A stretch of 33,238 bases of DNA from Hyphomicrobiales bacterium. Its GTDB lineage: Bacteria > Pseudomonadota > Alphaproteobacteria > Rhizobiales > Beijerinckiaceae. The stretch covers positions 3,516 to 36,753 of the forward strand of contig QBLV01000015.1 of the NCBI GenBank assembly GCA_003241815.1, in the 5' to 3' direction. The translations under genes and the position numbers were made by a program. The number at the start of each line of letters is the position of its first letter. Within the stretch, counting starts at the first letter, position 1. This document shows, in pieces, positions 31,395 to 33,238 of this stretch. The notes beneath the pieces are model-generated. The model was not told the DNA's origin, did not search any database, and saw only the letters and a program-made list of their open reading frames with translations.

Positions 31395-33238
31395 GCCATC
31401 GCCTCCTCTGTCAGCATCGCCTCCGCCTCCGCCAGAATTTCGTCTGCCGCCTCGCCATAGACCGTCTCGCGCCCGATCTCGAGCATGACGGAGACGCCAA
31501 GCGGCGACACATGGTCCAGCGGCTGATGCACGATTCGTCCGCTGATTCGTGTCAGCATCTGGCCCAGGCGCTGGATATCGAGCAAGCCTGTGGCGGCGTC
31601 CGCGCGTGCGGCCTTGAGCAGCACATGGTCGGGCTCGTGGCGGCGCAGCACGTCGTAGACCAGGTCGGTCGACATGGTGACCTGCCGGCCGTTCTTTTCC
31701 TGGCCGGGGAAGCGCCGCTCGATCAGCCCCGCGATGACGGCGCATTGCCGGAAGGTGCGCTTCATCAGTGCCGATTCGGCCAGCCATTCCTCGAGATCGT
31801 CGCCGAGCATGTCCTGCGCGAACAAATCGTCGAGGCTCAAGCGTGCGCCCGCGATTGCCGCGCTCATGTCGCCGAGGCACCAGCAGCCGATGCCATAATC
31901 GTTGCAGACGAAGCCGAGCGGCCGCATCTTCGCTCGTTCCAGCCGCCGGGTCAGCAGCATGCCGAGCGTCTGGTGCGCGAGGCGGCCCTCGAAGGGATAG
32001 GCGATGAGATAAAAACGCCCGCCCCGCGGAAAGGTCTCGACCAGCAATTCGCCTGGCTTCGGCAGGCGCGATTTCAGGCGCTGCGCATGCAGCCAGGAGG
32101 AAACCTCGTCGGGCAGGCTGTCCCACTCTTCGGGGCTCGCCAGCATGGTCCGCACGCGGGCAGCCAGAAAGGTCGAGAGTGGGAACTTGCCGCCGGCATA
32201 GGAGGGAATCTTGGGATCTGTGCCGGGCGGGGCGCGGGAGCAGACCGCCTCGTTCTCGGTGATGCCCTCGAAGCGAAGCACCTGGCCCGCGAAGACGAAG
32301 GTGTCGCCCGGCGTCATCGTCTCGGCGAAATACTCCTCCACCTCGCCGAGCACGCGCCCGCCGCGTGTGACCTGGGATGGTTGGCCGGGTTTGCCCGCGC
32401 GTGCCCGGCCGAGCCGGACCTTGAGCATGGTCGCCTCGACGATGGTGCCGACATTCATGCGGTATTGCTGGATGATTCGGGCGTTGCTGGCGCGCCAATG
32501 CCCAACCTTGTCCTGCCGGAGCTTGGCGAAGCGTTCATAGGAGCGCAGCGCATAGCCGCCGGTCGCGACGAAGTTCACGACCGCGTCGAAATCTGCCCGC
32601 TCCAGCCAGGCATAGGGCGAGGCGGTGCGGACCTCCTCGAACAGCCCATCCGCATCGAAACCATCGGAGCAGGCGACCCCCAATACATGCTGGGCGAGCA
32701 CGTCGAGCGCGCCGATGCGAGCATCCGCCGTGTCCTGAGCGGCTTCCGCCACGGCATCGAGCGCAGCCCGGCATTCGAGCAGTTCGAAGCGGTTGGAGGG
32801 CACCAGCAATGCCTGAGAGGGCTCGTCCATGCGGTGGTTCGAGCGGCCGATCCGCTGCATCAGCCGGCTTGCGCCCTTGGGCGCGCCGATATTGACGACG
32901 AGATCGACATCGCCCCAGTCGATGCCGAGATCGAGCGTCGCCGTGCAGACGACCGCCTTCAGCCGGCCGTCGGCCATCGCGGCCTCGACCTTGCGGCGCT
33001 GGGACACATCGAGCGAGCCGTGATGCAGCGCGATCGGCAGATTGTCATCATTGATCGTCCACAGCGCCTGGAAGGCGAACTCCGCCTGCATGCGCGTATT
33101 GACGAAGACCAGCGTCAGCTTATGCGCCTTGATGGCCTCATAGATCGCACCCATCGCATGGCCGGTGGTATGGCCGGCCATGGGCAGGCGGGTCTGGGTC
33201 TGCAGGATGCCGATGCGCGCGGCCGCCCCGCCCGTCAC
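31391..33238 (-). CDS. Ligase-associated Lhr-like DNA helicase, C-terminal part
   Basis: 615 residues up to the stop are visible. The N-terminal part with the ATP-binding DEAD/H domain is cut off by the window edge, and the frame is open to the last base. The second RecA domain contains LVFVNTRMQAEFAFQAL, the HHGSLDVSQRR segment, CTATLDLGIDWGDVDLV and the arginine-finger motif LMQRIGRSNHR. Winged-helix and Lhr-core domains follow (for example FVATGGYALRSYERFAKL and GGRFYLIAYPFEGRLAHQ). The protein is a 3'-5' superfamily 2 helicase predicted to function with PdeM and a ligase in DNA repair. The coupled GTGA junction with pdeM is typical for this pair. Confidence 0.93.
   Translation of the reverse strand: MTGGAAARIGILQTQTRLPMAGHTTGHAMGAIYEAIKAHKLTLVFVNTRMQAEFAFQALWTINDDNLPIALHHGSLDVSQRRKVEAAMADGRLKAVVCTATLDLGIDWGDVDLVVNIGAPKGASRLMQRIGRSNHRMDEPSQALLVPSNRFELLECRAALDAVAEAAQDTADARIGALDVLAQHVLGVACSDGFDADGLFEEVRTASPYAWLERADFDAVVNFVATGGYALRSYERFAKLRQDKVGHWRASNARIIQQYRMNVGTIVEATMLKVRLGRARAGKPGQPSQVTRGGRVLGEVEEYFAETMTPGDTFVFAGQVLRFEGITENEAVCSRAPPGTDPKIPSYAGGKFPLSTFLAARVRTMLASPEEWDSLPDEVSSWLHAQRLKSRLPKPGELLVETFPRGGRFYLIAYPFEGRLAHQTLGMLLTRRLERAKMRPLGFVCNDYGIGCWCLGDMSAAIAGARLSLDDLFAQDMLGDDLEEWLAESALMKRTFRQCAVIAGLIERRFPGQEKNGRQVTMSTDLVYDVLRRHEPDHVLLKAARADAATGLLDIQRLGQMLTRISGRIVHQPLDHVSPLGVSVMLEIGRETVYGEAADEILAEAEAMLTEEAMA

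Overview
The window is GC-rich (roughly two thirds G+C by eye) and tightly packed, with many ATGA/GTGA stop-start overlaps. Gene content (ligase-associated helicase with PdeM, UgpC-type sugar ABC operon, Sox genes, a periplasmic isoquinoline-oxidoreductase-type molybdenum enzyme) and two long palindromic intergenic repeats point to an alphaproteobacterium of the order Hyphomicrobiales, perhaps a Bosea-like genus. That placement is inference from style, not from a marker gene.

Layout, left to right. (1) 1-1992: the start of a PfkB-type sugar kinase (cut by the window edge), a divergent GntR/UTRA regulator and a LuxR-type regulator. (2) 2012-4520, minus: pxpABC, the three-subunit 5-oxoprolinase. 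(3) 4624-12657: a sugar uptake and hydrolysis unit, with binding protein, two permeases, ATPase and a GH31 glycosidase on the minus strand. A divergent LacI regulator precedes it, and a perfect palindromic operator lies inside the promoter. (4) 13147-19667: a plus-strand unit of a two-subunit molybdenum hydroxylase followed by soxX-soxY-soxZ-soxA, facing a flavocytochrome c sulfide dehydrogenase pair (cytochrome plus flavoprotein) on the minus strand. soxB and soxCD are absent from this cluster. (5) 20299-23794, minus: a membrane-maintenance operon made of an unidentified domain fused to PspA, a YqiJ-type membrane protein and a YqiK-type flotillin. (6) 24162-30033: an amino-acid-type ABC transporter (two permeases, ATPase, binding protein) in one operon with a zinc deacylase and a PLP-dependent dehydratase, with a divergent IclR regulator. 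(7) 30445-33238: tRNA-Thr(GGT), then pdeM and the C-terminal part of the ligase-associated Lhr-like helicase.

Two points stand out. First, the Sox carrier (SoxYZ) and its loading cytochrome (SoxAX) are operonic with a xanthine-oxidase-family molybdenum enzyme, with no SoxB or SoxCD, and SoxY has an unusual C-terminus. This may be a variant sulfur-oxidation or carrier-bound substrate pathway. Second, the 3' end of the tRNA-Thr gene is duplicated in direct orientation about 10.4 kb away, bracketing regions 5 and 6 as a possible genomic island that has no integrase.
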